From Adiantum capillus-veneris (lineage: Eukaryota > Streptophyta > Polypodiopsida > Polypodiales > Pteridaceae): 64,000 bases of DNA. Position numbers and translations under genes: made by a program. This document shows, piece by piece, positions 12,501 through 24,540 of this stretch; positions within the stretch are counted from its first letter, which is position 1; every line of letters starts with the position of its first letter. The DNA lies in assembly GCA_014529385.2 (NCBI GenBank), contig CM043946.1, positions 33,498,558 through 33,562,557 on the forward strand. The letters are read 5' to 3'. The notes under the pieces are model-generated. The model saw nothing but the letters and a program-made list of their open reading frames with translations. It was not told the DNA's origin and did not search any database.

Positions 12501-14240
12501 AGCATACAAGGAACCCTATGGCCTTCAGGCCACAGGGTGTCAACGTAGAGAAACCAGAGGTTCTCACTAGCATAGAGGGGAACCTATGGCCTTCAGCCCA
12601 CAAAGTCTCCAGGATATAGAGAAAATAGTGTTTTTACTAGCATAGAGAGCACCCTATGGCCCTGGGTCCATAGGTTGCCAAAAAACCATCATGAAGGGTT
12701 TCTTCAAAACATACAGGGCACCTTGTGCCCTTGGGGTCATAGTATGTGTAGAGCATAGAGAGGTTCTTACTAACATACAGGGGACCCTATGGCCTGAATA
12801 TAGAGAATATAGAGAATAGAGAGGTTCTTACTAACATACAGGGGACCCTATGGCCTGAATATAGAGAATATAGAGAATAGATCGGTTCTTACTAGCACAG
12901 AGTGGACCCTATGGTCTTTAGGCCAAAGGGTGCCAATATAGAACAAAGATCAGTTCTTACTAGCATAGAGAGACCAAAAGGTGCTTTATACCTAGGGCCA
13001 TAGGGTACCAAAACAATGAGGGTTGTTCAATGGCATAGAGAGCACCCTATGGCCCTGGGTCCATAGGTTGCCAAAAAACCCTCCTGAAGGGTTTCTTCAA
13101 AACATAGAGGGCAACTTCTGGCCTTGGGGTCATCGGATGTGTAGAGCATAGAGAGGTTCTTACTAGCATACAGGGGACCCTATGGCCTGAAGGCCATAGG
13201 GTGCCAATATAGAGCATAGATCGGTTCTTACTAGCAAAGATCGGATCCTATGGCCTTCAGGCCAAAGGGTGCCAATATAGAGCATGGAGAGACTCTTACT
13301 AGAATATAGGGGACCATATGGCTTTCAAGTCACATGGTGCCAATATAGAGTAAATAGTGTTTTTACTAGCATAAAGAACATCCTGACCTAGGGGGATTGG
13401 TTATCAAAAATCCATCATAGAAGGGTTCCTATGGCCTTCAGCCCACAAGGTCTTCTCAATATAGAGCGAATAGTATTTTTCATTGGCATACAGAGCACCC
13501 TTGGGGCCCTTGAGGCCAACCCTATGACCTTCAGGCCTTAGGGAGCTAATATAGAGCATGGTGCTTTATATAGGCATAGAGAGCTATGGCCCTAGGGCCA
13601 TAGCAAAACAATGAGGTGTTTTTGGAAACAATGAGGACACCTTGTGGTCTTGGGGCCATAGGAAGTCAATATAGATCATAGAGCATAGACGATAGAGCAT
13701 AGAGCACAAAGAGATTCTTAGTAACATAGAGGGAACCCTATGACCTTCAGGCCACAGGGTGCCATTATAGAGTAAACAGAGGTTCTTACTAGCATAGAGG
13801 GGACCCTATGGACTTCATCCCACAAGGTCTCCTCAATATAGACCAAATAGTGGTTTTTACTTGCATGGAGAGCACCATATGGCCCTAGGGTCATAGGTTA
13901 CCAGAAAACCCTCATGAAGTGTTTCTTTAAAACATTGTGGCCACCTTGTGGCCTTGGGGCCATAGGATGCCAATGTAGAGCATAGAGAGGTTCTTACTAG
14001 CATGCAGGGGACCCTATGGCCTTCATGCCACAGATTTCCATATGGTGTTGGTGTAGAGGCTTTAAAGGGGTATTTAGGCCATTCAAGGGATACTTCTTTG
14101 AGGGTCCTCTAATGTCATAAGGGAACATGTGATCACACTACCATAGAGTGGCCTACGTACACTTGTAGAACCATTTTGTTGGCACCCTTTGGACCTAGGA
14201 CCACATGGTTTAACATAGAGGTGACTCTATGGCCCTAGGT
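9545..14240. repeat. palindromic repeat array II
   Basis: This continues the same family as array I, with more central variants (CTTCAG, CTGAAG, CTTGGG, CCTAGG). From about 10960 on, a longer spacer type dominates, with phrases such as TTCTTACTAGCATAGAG and AATATAGAGCATAGA. Blocks of 200-480 bases recur, for example the phrase around AAAACAATGAGGG at about 11585, 12065 and 13597. There is no coding content. It probably lies inside intron 1 of the downstream gene. Confidence 0.95.
11183..11569. repeat. 195 bp tandem duplication
   Basis: The block starting GAGCACCCTATGGACTTG at 11183 is repeated from 11378 almost without change. It includes the variant palindrome CCTATGGAC...GTCCATAGG, so this is a recent local duplication within array II. 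Confidence 0.9.
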
Positions 14241-14298
14241 CCATATGGATGTAATAATATCCATCTTGTCTAAATATATGTCATTCTTTTTACAGAAA

Positions 14299-17030
14299 AT
14301 GTCTCAGAAGAGAAAGTCAAAGTCAGTTGATGCAACAGGCTCAACACCAAGTTCTTGGTATCTAGATTTTCACTTACCAAATGGTGGAAGTGATGAGAAA
14401 GTCCACTTGTTCTTTCAAGATAAAGAGCAATTTCCCTTCAAGGACTGTGGTATTGTCAAGGAGATAAAGAAAGATTGTTCAGATCTTGAAATGTCTCCAT
14501 GCCTTGGAGTAAAACTACTCAATGGTGACTCCTACTCGTTGGAGCCTGTGGCCTTTGCTCAAAAATTGGTGAAGGTTGATTATGAAGGAGTGACAATGAC
14601 AAAAGCAGGGTGGGTGGAGCTTCAAGACGACACTCCAAGTGAGAACTTTATAGACTTATATATTGAGGGCTTTAAGAAAGTCAATCAATATTTAGGTAAA
14701 TTGAGCAGCACAAAGAAGAATAAGAAGCGAAAGAATGAAGACACAAGTACAGCAAATCAATCTAAGACGCTCAAGGAGAGTCAGACTCCCTCACTTGGAG
14801 AAAATAGTGGAAATGTGGCCGAAGAAAATCTTTCAGTTATACCCTTACAGACTCAAGAAGCAGGAGATTCTAGTGGACTTGCAACCCTAACATTTGGAAC
14901 CCCCTCAGTAGCAGTGGTTGTGGACTCAGCATCCTTAGCTGTGTTGGACTCTATTATACAGCCCAAAGAAAAAGATCTTGATAAAGAAGTTGCCAAAACT
15001 TCTAAGAGTGGGCTAGATGGATACGTCGGAATTGACCACTATTTTAAATTTGGTGTACAATTTACCCAATTGATCCCAGTTGAGCAATGCAACCTTGCAC
15101 CAGAAGGCTATAGATCCAGACCATTATCAGATGTATATGTGAAATATCTCTTGAAGCAATTTGCAGGGCACTCTAGGCCAGTCTCCAGTGCAGCAGACTT
15201 GATGTCGTATAACCCAATTACAAAAATGCCTTTACAAACAGCTGAAGTGCATGGAGACAAGCTATCAACATACCACTACTGGATTCTAGCTGGTCAGCAT
15301 TCCATCATAGCGGCTAGAGCTTTTTTGCGTAACAACAGCACTAAGTATGCTTTGAGAAAAGAGTTCTACAAGTTTAGAACTGCAAGGATAGTGGTAGACG
15401 CTCCGAAAGAGGTTGCTGTTCGAATTTCCAGAATGGAGAACATGGAGAGAATAACAGCAATGAAACACCAGCCTTATGTGGAGGTCTTGAAGCATGGCCG
15501 TAGTCAATGGCTTGCATATTCTAAACCAACAAAACCCAAGGCAGGTGTTCCTATCGGTCATCCAAGTCGAGCAGGTTGGGATGTAAGTTCCACTTCCCTA
15601 TGCTTGTTTTTGTTACAAATATGTCTTGAAATAAAGTTAATTTTCTTTTCTTTATTTTGAAGGCCTTTGTAAATGTGGCGAACATCATGTTCAACCATAA
15701 ATCATTTGCCAACAAAGAAGCACACATGTACGATGATGAAATCTATGATCAGTGGATACACATCTTGGAGAAGCATCAGACATCAACTTCTCGTGGGCGA
15801 AAACCAAGCATAACAACCTTTAGATGCCTAGTTGGTTTAGAAGATAATGATGTCAAGCTACTACAACAAGAGCTGACAGATGAGAAGATTTGCTTAGTGA
15901 AGCAACCATGTCAACAAGCGGGCATGCTCAACCTCACTGCACGTGCAACGGTCTTAAAGAAGACCAGGGTTTTTGAGCCTCAAATGTTGATGGCATTTAA
16001 AGAGATAGATCCATCAGCAATAGCAGTTACTTCATGGGATAAATGTAAGTCTCATTATAACATTACAGATGAGATTTACAAATCTCTCTTCACGAGTTGT
16101 AGGCAATGGCTAAATCTCCTACTACAAAAAGGAAAGGAGAAAGAGCCAATTCCTGAGATCACTATGGGATATGTGCAGTGGATCATTGCACAAAAGAATG
16201 GCACTTTTAGTTTGCAATTCATTTTACCATGGACAATCAAGTGTGTTGGAAAGAATTTGGAAGGCATTGAGTTTCTCTGCAGTGAGAATAGCTCTAAAAT
16301 TCGTGTTGGTGTTTGCATCATAGACACAACACACAAAAGTCTTACATCTAGTGGTTGGAGTGTTGTCCAATTTGGTAAAGTATTTGATGGAGTATGTGGG
16401 GTAGCGCATCAACAATCAGAGTTTTTAATTGCCGGCTTAGTCAAGTATCAGCATGCTGCTTCCCTAGAGAAGGCAATTTCTGAAAAAGCTAAATGGTATG
16501 AAATGCACGTTCTCCCTTTGAGCTCCTTAATGGGATCAGAGAACATCCAAACATGTGCTCTTCGCGAAGTAGTTTTTGGGGTTTGGGCATTTTTCAGTCA
16601 AGGAGAGCAGTACACCAACTACTCTAGTGTTAAAGAGTCATTGTTGGAGCCAATGCATACTCTCTGCATCAATGACGACGAGTATGATGCTGTGACCACG
16701 GCCAAATCCTTTTTTGTACGTCGTGCAATCAAATGCATCTGTCTCAAAGAAGATGAACAAGTGATAGACATCTTCTCATTAGGCTATGGGACTAAAGAGG
16801 CACTACAACAACAGAGAAAGGTGATATCAGTTGCATGTAGTAGTGATCAAATGACACAATTGGAATCTCTTTGCCATTCCATAGTGGAAGAAGACCTTGA
16901 TCTTAGAAGGTGGGCATGTGTGGATAACACAGAGAAAGTCAATGCCAAGGATTCAGAGGAAGAAGAAATTGAAGAACCATTGGATGCAAGTGCTGAGGCC
17001 ATTCTAAAAAGTCTACAGGAAACAGGTTAA
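14299..17030 (+). CDS. two-exon gene, possible ParB/sulfiredoxin-like domain protein
   Basis: Exons 14299-15582 and 15663-17030 join in phase 0 across an 80-base GTAAGT...TTGAAG intron, giving 883 codons. The ATG was chosen because it follows a TTTTTACAG acceptor by three bases. An in-frame ATG at 14245 lies in the supposed intron. Residues 1-150 form a globular N-terminal region (WYLDFHLPNGGSDEKV). Residues 150-240 are Lys/Ser/Thr-rich linker. About residues 255-430 run from DGYVGIDHYFKFG through LIPVEQCNLAPEGYRSRPL and YHYWILAGQHSIIAARAFL to KFRTARIVVDAPKEVAVRI, the layout of a ParB/Srx-like fold where GQHS would replace the G-x-R loop. The C-terminal half is unrecognised, with an acidic tail. 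Product and localisation are unknown; the Lys-rich linker could be a nuclear signal. The family call is tentative; the gene model is much firmer. Confidence 0.75.
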
Positions 17031-17206
17031 GCTAGCCACCCATGATATTACATTACTGATATTTAGATTATTATTGTTGTCATTTTATTTTATTTGTCCC
17101 ATCTCAAATCTGCCCATGATGTTAAAAACATTGATGTTTGGCTTGTTATTGTTCTCAATTTATTTTCTTTGAAAAAATGTGAACTTGTGAGTTTGAGCTT
17201 TTTCAC

Positions 17207-17212
17207 AATAAA
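17207..17212 (+). terminator. polyadenylation signal
   Basis: AATAAA lies 177 bases after the stop codon of the ParB-like gene in a T-rich 3' region. The palindromic repeats resume about 130 bases further on. Confidence 0.5.
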
Positions 17213-17339
17213 TGAATTAGACTTAAGTGTATGATATTATATGGACATGTTTTGGTAAATAGAATTCTACATTTATATATGGTCATAAGATATATATTAT
17301 GTAATACTTTAAAGTTAATTGATCATATGAGGTTTGGGA

Positions 17340-17965
17340 AGAATACACTATGACTTGAGGATCATAGAGTTCTTTGTAGACTTGAGGATCATAGAGTTCT
17401 TTGTAGACTTGAGGATTATAGAGTTCTTTGTAGACATGACACCCTATGGCCCTAGGTCCATAGAATCCCCCAAAAGAAAATGGGATACCCAACAACCTTA
17501 CAGATGTAGGGTGATTACACCGAGTCTCTAAAAGGGCACATAAGCATCTGGGTTACTCTATAGCCTTAGGCCTATAGGGTGTCAACATAGAATCCCCCAA
17601 AAGCATTTGGCTACCCTACAATCTTACGGATATAGGGTGATTACATAGATTCTTTAAAAAGGGCACATAAGCATTTGGGCTAGTCTACAGCCTTAAGGCC
17701 ATAGGATGTCAACACAGCTATCCTACAATCTTATGTATATAGAGAGATTACATAAAGTCTCTAAACGGGCACATGAGTATTTGGGCTATTCTAGAAGGAA
17801 ACATAAGTTATCCAAGAGCATTTGGGATACCCTAAGGCCTTAGGGCCATAGGGTGGTGACATAGAATCTCCACAGGGGCACTTAAATCACCCCATCGATG
17901 CAAATCACCTAGCTCTTATGGACACATCTTATAAAACATCACATGACACCCTATGGCCTTTAGAC
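17340..17965. repeat. palindromic repeat array III
   Basis: Shorter, more diverged array of the same palindrome family, just downstream of the ParB-like gene. It ends near a CTATGGCCTTTAGACCATAG copy. Confidence 0.85.
17352..17432. repeat. 27 bp tandem repeat, three copies
   Basis: GACTTGAGGATCATAGAG starts at 17352, 17379 and 17406. The period is a multiple of three, so the frame stays open (DLRIIEFFV repeated), but there is no sign of a real protein. Confidence 0.95.
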
Positions 17966-18182
17966 CATAGGTTGGTTATTCTAGGTCACCTAAAGACTCT
18001 TTAAGTGTTTCAAGAACATTTTTCGTTGGCCTTATATCTTGTGTCCATATACATTAGGGACATATATTTCTTATCTTGTGATTAAGGTTTAATATTCTAT
18101 TGAGAATGAAATGAGCTAGAAAAAACTAAAAAGTATTTAGTCCTCAAAATTCCAAAATGAGAGTTTGAACAATTGATGTATG

Positions 18183-18456
18183 ATCATTTTTTGTTGGGTG
18201 TAAGTTCTTCTATTGTGAATTGATGGTGTAAGCGTTTGAAATAATTATCTTTGCATTGCAACTAACTAGATTAAACAATTTTTTGTTGGGTGTAAGTTCT
18301 TCTATTGTGAATTGATGGTGTAAGCGTTTGAAATAATTATCTTTGCATTGCAACTATGGTCATTTTTTGTTGGTTGTAAGTTCTTCTATTGTGAATTGAT
18401 GCCGTAAGCGTTTAAAATAATTATCTTTGCATTGCAACTAACTAGATTAAACATAT
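18183..18456. repeat. 84-92 bp tandem repeat, three copies
   Basis: TTGTTGGGTGTAAGTTCTTC or a close variant occurs at 18191, 18283 and 18367, followed each time by TATTGTGAATTGATG. Copies two and three lie closer together because the ACTAACTAGATTAAACA tail is missing between them. Confidence 0.9.
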
Positions 18457-18720
18457 ATTCAACATTTGTTGTAAATGCCAATTATTTGCTTAGATAGTAA
18501 ACATCGAGTATAAATGGTTATTGAAGCATTTGTCCTTTGGATTATGTGAAGATCAAGTTCTTTGATTGTAACAAGATTTTATTCAAAGATATAAAGTGCG
18601 AGTATTTTGTTCCAAACTATGATTTTGTTTCTCTTCTAGATGATGCAGAGAATTGGAATTTATATCTTGAATTTTTTTCAATAGAGAGAAGCTAGGACTA
18701 GTAGAATTTTTTAGCTTGTC

Positions 18721-19199
18721 ATGTAGCAATCGAAACATTGTATCAAGGTTTATTGCAAAGAAATGATTGTATAATGTATAACCATTGTTTAAGTTTGTAA
18801 ATTGGAAGTAGAAGGCAATGCAAGTTCCAAAACATGTGCAATGCCATAAGGAGAATCCAGCACAAATACTTTTGCCCCTCAGGAATGTAGCAATCGGAAC
18901 ATTGTATCAAGGTTTATTGCAAAGAAATGATTGTATAATGTATAACCATTGTTTACGTTTGTAAATTGGAAGTAGAAGGCAATGCAAGTTCCAAAACATG
19001 TATAAAGGTTTATTGCAAAGAAATTATTGTATAATGTATAACCATTGTTTACGTTTGTAAATTGGAAGTAGAAGGCAATGCAAGTTCCAAAACATGTGCA
19101 ATGCCAGAAGCAGAATCCAGCACAAATACTTTTGCCCCTCAGGATTTGTAAATCAAAGTGCATGGTGAGCCAGACCTTCCATCCACCAACAGATCAATG
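18721..19199 (+). pseudogene. triplicated fragment of an FCP1-like exon
   Basis: A block starting ATGTAGCAATCG at 18721 recurs at 18885 and, shortened, from about 19001. Each copy contains GGAAGTAGAAGGCAATGCAA. The first and last continue into sequence matching the exon at 24527-24660 of the full FCP1-like gene (acidic linker, then CCATCCACCAACA). The frame is broken. These are old copies of the linker part of that exon joined to unrelated AT-rich sequence. No function is likely. Confidence 0.75.
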
Positions 19200-19362
19200 C
19201 ATTTGTGAATTAAAGTACTTGAAATTTTGATTTAAATGTTTGAATGTTATGATGATATTTCAAGGCAAAGACCCCTTCAACTGTGTGGTAAAGAAACAAA
19301 TGTATGATGTATGATAATGATTCAATTTTGTATATCGTGTTGCATATTTATCGCATTTTTTA

Positions 19363-21962
19363 GCTTACACATTTTGCTAGCATAGAGGACACCCTATGGC
19401 CCTAGGACCATAGGATGCCATCATATCCCATGTACAATTTCTCTTTTACCATAGAGGACATCTTATGGATCTAGGGTTATAAGACGCCAACATAGTGCAT
19501 AAATGGCTTCTTATAAGTATACATGTAAACACAGTGCATAGAGGGAATTTTACTAGCATAAAGACCGCCCTATGGCCTTGGGACCTAGGGTGCCAACATA
19601 GAGCATAGAGGGCTTTTTATAGCACCTTGTTGCCCTTGGGATGCCATAGTGCCATAAAGTGGTTTTTGTATATATAGTAGAGAATTCTCACACACATGAT
19701 ACCTTGGTCACTATCGAGCCCTTGGACCATATGATAGTAGCATAGAGGACACCCTATAGCTCTAGGGTTTCCTTCTATCCCTAGGGCCATACACTGCCAA
19801 CATATAGTATACATGGTTTCTTCATAGAACAAACCTTTTAGTCCTACACTATAGAGTGGAAACCTAGACGATATAATATATCCTACTAGCATAGAAGGCA
19901 CCCTATGACCCTAAGGCCAAAGAGTACCAATTTAGGGCATAAAGGGTCTCTTCCTAAGTTGAAGGGAACCTTGTGGCCCTATGGAGCACCCTATGGTCTC
20001 AGGGCCATAGGGTGTCAACATAGTCAAATGGGGTATTAACTTAGAGCATAGAGGCTTTCTTACTATCATGGAGGACACCCTGTGTCCTTGGTGCCATAGG
20101 GTGCAAACATATAGCATGGAGGGTTTCTTGCTAGCATAGAGAGCACCCTATGGCCTTGGGGCCATATGATTCCAACAAAGAGCATAAACGGTTTTTTGAT
20201 AGCATAGAGGATAGCTTATTTCCCTGGGTCCATATGATACAAAAATAAAAGAGTCTTAAGAAGGGCACCTAGGCCACTAAATCACCATGGGGCCATAAGG
20301 TGGTCTTTGTGGGGAATGCTCCTAAAGGGTTCCTTGGCTGTCCTATGGCCTTTGGGCCATAGGCTACCAACATAGAGTTTAAATGGTTTCTTACTAACAT
20401 AGAGCTCACCTTGTGGCCTACGGTCTTTAGATTCTAGTATAGAGTTTCAATGGTTTTATACTAGGCGTAAGGGGCACCCTATGGCCTTGGGGCCATAGAG
20501 TGTCAATGTAGAGCGCAGAGGTTTCCTTTCTAGCATAGAGGGCACCATGTGGCCTAGGAGCCATTTGATGCACCCTATGGCCCGAGGGCTGTAGGTTGCC
20601 AATGTAGACAAGGTTTCTTAGTAGCATTATAAAGGGTACCTTGTGGCCCTCAAATCTCCATAGGATGCCAACATAGAGCGTAGAGGGTTTTTCTTACTAG
20701 CATAGAGAACATCCTATGGCCTTGGGGCCATAGGGTTTCAATATTGAGCATAGGGTATTTCTTACTAGCATAGAGGCTACCTTGTGGCCCTAGGTCCATA
20801 CGGTGCAAACATAGAGAATAGAGGATTTCTTACAATCATACAGGGTACCTTGTGGCCCTAGGTCCATAGGGTGCAAACATAGAGCATAGAGGATTTTTTA
20901 CTAGCACAGAGGGCACCCTTTGGCCCAAAGGCCATAGAGTGACAACATGTAGCATAAAGGGTTTCTTACTAGCATAAGAGGAACACCTTGTGGCCCTCGG
21001 GTCATAGGGTGCCAACATAAAGCATATATGGTTTCTAACTAGTGCTCATAGAGGGCATCTTGTGGCCCTATGACAACCCATGGCCCTAGGTCCATAGGGT
21101 GACACATAAATAAAGTACCATATGGCTTTGAAGCCATATATCTATTTATATGTTGAGACCTCCCAACAATCCTAACCCTATGGCCTTGAGGCCATAAACA
21201 GACATATTTTGGATTATCTTAAAGTCATAGAGATATCTACAAAGAGAATTGTATGGCCTGAAGGCCATAAGAAACTTAGTCAAGGAAATCATCCAATGCA
21301 AGAAGATCATGGAAATAGAAAATGAGACTTCTGCTCTAGAGCTTAAAGGCATAAATATTTCTCCAAGTATACTTCTAGGCGACACCATCATGGACAAAGA
21401 GATAATGTAGCTAGATAAAGATTAGGAATCTCTAGACAATAAGGAGAATAAAATTAAATTCATTGTAGATGTGTTGTCAGTTAGTAAATTTGCTATTTGC
21501 GATTAGTTTTTTCTAAGAGTGTGACAAAAAAGAGTTATCAAAATGTAGATACTTTGGAATCTAAAATTAGGTGTTCTTTAAACTTGCAGTCCTTCAACAA
21601 GATATTGCGGCTGACAAAGTTTTACTCGAGATTGTTGGCATAGAGGATGCTAATGCCATTGACCCTACTGAGAAAGATTCTATCAATCTCCATGTCAACC
21701 AAAGAGTTTCTGACGAAGATGACAAGAATCTACAAGTCTTTGAAGGTCAACTGCTACAACGACTGGAGATAAATTTAAAGAGTAATCCAATGGAAGAAGA
21801 CAGTGAAAGTTCCAGAACTTGTGCAAGGGAAGAAGAAGAATCTAATGAAAATATTCTAGTAGCCCAAGAGTTGGGAATTGGATTGCATGACACCACAATG
21901 GAAGTAGAAGGTTTTTTTTTTCTTTTTTTTTTTGAAAAGCTCTTTGAATTTCGGAGTATTAA
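19363..21962 (+). repeat. 2.6 kb segmental duplication, copy 1
   Basis: The segment from TTACACATTTTGCTAGCA at 19366 to the T-run at 21912-21932 matches 21964 onward almost base for base, offset 2599-2625. It consists of a palindromic array plus the start of an FCP1-like exon. The offset changes because copy 2 carries an extra stretch near 23160-23230 and copy 1 an extra one near 19630-19690. Confidence 0.9.
21590..21911 (+). pseudogene. truncated FCP1-like exon (copy 1)
   Basis: Begins after the acceptor ACTTGCAG at 21582-21589 and codes for the acidic N-terminal region (DIAADKVLLEIVGIEDANAI, then SSRTCAREEEESNENILVAQ). It stops matching gene copy 2 at GAAGTAGAAGG, where a T-run and the next duplicate begin. 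The phosphatase domain is absent, so this copy cannot make an FCP1-like enzyme. The break falls at the edge of an internal repeat of the exon, which suggests unequal recombination there. Differences from copy 2 are few. Confidence 0.8.
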
Positions 21963-24540
21963 CTTACACATTTTGCTAGCATAGAGGACACCCTATGGCC
22001 CTAGGACCATAGGATGCCATCATATCCCATGTACAATTTCTCTTTTACCATAGAGGACATCTTATGGATCTAGGGTCATAAGATGCCAACATAGTGCATA
22101 AATGGCTTCTTATAAGTATACATGTAAACATAGTGCATAGAGGGAATTTTACTAGCATAAAGATCGTCCTATGGCCCCAAGGCCATAGGGTGCCAACATA
22201 AAGCATAGAGGGCTTTTTATTAGCACCTTGTTACCCTTGAGACACACATGATACCTTGGTCACTATCTCGCCCTTGGACCATATGATAGTAGCATAGAGG
22301 ACACCCTATAGCCCTAGGGTTTTCTTCTATCCCTACGACCATACACTGCCAACATATAGTATACATGGTTTCTTCATAGAACAAACCTTTTAGCCCTACA
22401 CAATTGAGTGGAAACCAAGACCATATAATGTATCCTACTAGCATAGAAGGCACCCTATGACCCTGAGGCCAAAGAGTACCAATTTAGGGCATAAAGGGTC
22501 TCTTCCTAGGTTGAAGGGCACCTTGTGGCCCTAGGGAGCACCCTATGGCCCCAGGGCCATAGGGTGTCAACATAGTCAAATGGGGTGTAAACGTAGAGCA
22601 TAGAGAGTTTCTTACTATCATGGAGGACACCCTGTGTCCTTGGTGCCATAGGGTGCAAACATATAGCATGGAGGGTTTCTTGCTAGCATAGAGAGAACCC
22701 TATGGCCTTGGGGCCATATGATTCCAACAAAGAGCATAAACGGTTTTTTGATAGCATAGAGGATAGCTTATTTCCCTGGGTCCATATGATACAAAAATAA
22801 AAGAGTCTTAAGAAGGGCACCTAGGCCACTAAATCACCATGGGGCCATAAGGTGGTCTTTGTCGGGAATGCTCCTAAAGGGTTCCTTGGCTATCCTATGG
22901 CCTTTGGGCCATAGGCTACCAACATAGAGTTTAAATGGTTTCTTACTAACATAGAGCTCACCTTGTGGCCTACGGTCTTTAGATGCTAATATAGAGTTTC
23001 AATAGTTTCATACTAGGCGTAAGGGGCACCCTATGGCCTTGGGGCCATAGAGTGTCAATGTAGATCGCATAGGTTTCCTTTCTAGCATAGAGGGCACCAT
23101 GTGGCCTAGGAGCCATTTGATGCACCCTATGGCCCGAGGGATATAGGTTGCCAATGTAGACCGTAGAGGTTTTCTTTCTAGCATAGAGGGAACCTTGTGG
23201 CGTAGGGGCTATTTGGTGCTCCCCTAGAGCATACAAGGTTTCTTAGTAGCATTATAAAGGGTACCTTGTGGCCCTCAAGTCTCCATAGGGTGCCAACATA
23301 GAGCGTAGAGGGTTGTTCTTACTAGCATAGAGGACATCCTATGGCCTTGGGGCCATAGGGTTTCAATATTGAGCATAGGGTATTTCTTACTAGCATAGAG
23401 GCTACCTTGTGGCCCTAGGTCCATAGGGTGCAAACATAGAGAATAGAGGATTTCTTACTATCATACAGGGTACCTTGTGGCCCTAGGTTCATAGGGTGCA
23501 AACATAGAGCATAGAGGATTTGTTACTAGCACATAGGGCACCCTATGGCCCAAACGCCATAGAGTGATAACATGTAGCATAAAGGTTTTCTTACTAGCAT
23601 AAAAGGCAAACCTTGTGGCCCTCGGGTCATAGGGTGCCAACATAAAGCATATATGGTTTCTAACTAGTGCTCATAGAGGGCATCTTGTGGCCCTATGACA
23701 ACCCATGGCCTTAGGGCCATAGGGTGACACATAAATAAAGTACCATATGGATTTGAAGCCATATATCTATTTATATGTTGAGACCTCCCAACAATCCTAA
23801 CCCTATGGCCTTGAGGCCATAAACAGACATATTTTGGATTATCTTAAAGTTATAGAGATATCTACAAAGAGAACCGTATGGCTTGAAGGCCATAAGAAAC
23901 TTAGTCAAGGAAATCATCCAATGCAAGAAGATCATGGCAATAGAAAATGAGACTTCTGCTCTAGAGCTTAAAGGCATAAATGTTTCTCCAAGTATACTTC
24001 TAAGCGCCACCATCATGGACAAAGAACTAATGTAGCTAGATAAAGATTAGGAATCTCTAAACAATAAGGAGCATAAAAATAAATTCATTGTAGATGTGTT
24101 GTCAGTTAGTAAATTTGCTATTTGCGATTAGTTTTTTCTAAGAGTGTGACAAAAAAGAGTTATCAAAATGTAGATACTTTGGAATCTAAAATTAGGTGTT
24201 CTTTAAACTTGCAGTCCTTCAACAAGATATTGCGGCTGACAAAGTTTTACTCGAGATTTTTGGTATAGAGGATGCTAATGCCATTGACCCTACTGAGGAA
24301 GATTCTATCAATCTCCATGTCAACCAAAGAGTTTCTGACGAAGATGACAAGAATCTACAAGTCTTTGAAGGTCAACTACTACAACGACTGGAAATAAATT
24401 TAAAGAGTAATCCAATGGAAGAAGACAGTGAAAGTTCCAGAACATGTGCAAGGGAAGAAGAAGAATCTAATGAAAATACTCTAGTAGCCCAAGAGTTGGG
24501 AATTGGATTGCATGACACCACAATGGAAGTAGAAGGCAAT
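21963..24540 (+). repeat. 2.6 kb segmental duplication, copy 2
   Basis: Second tandem copy, same order of palindromes and exon. Unlike copy 1 it continues into the rest of the FCP1-like gene, so it is probably the parental arrangement. Only scattered differences separate the copies. Confidence 0.9.

Noticed and set aside
17352-17432. Repeat protein (DLRIIEFFV units)
   Set aside because: A 27-base tandem repeat happens to keep frame; flanking codons have no coding character.
23889-24035. Conserved short frame upstream of gene A (and at 21264-21410 in copy 1), possible upstream exon
   Set aside because: It ends in a stop in both copies, no donor fits the phase of the exon at 24215, and the differences between the copies within it all change the amino acid, so there is no sign of coding constraint.
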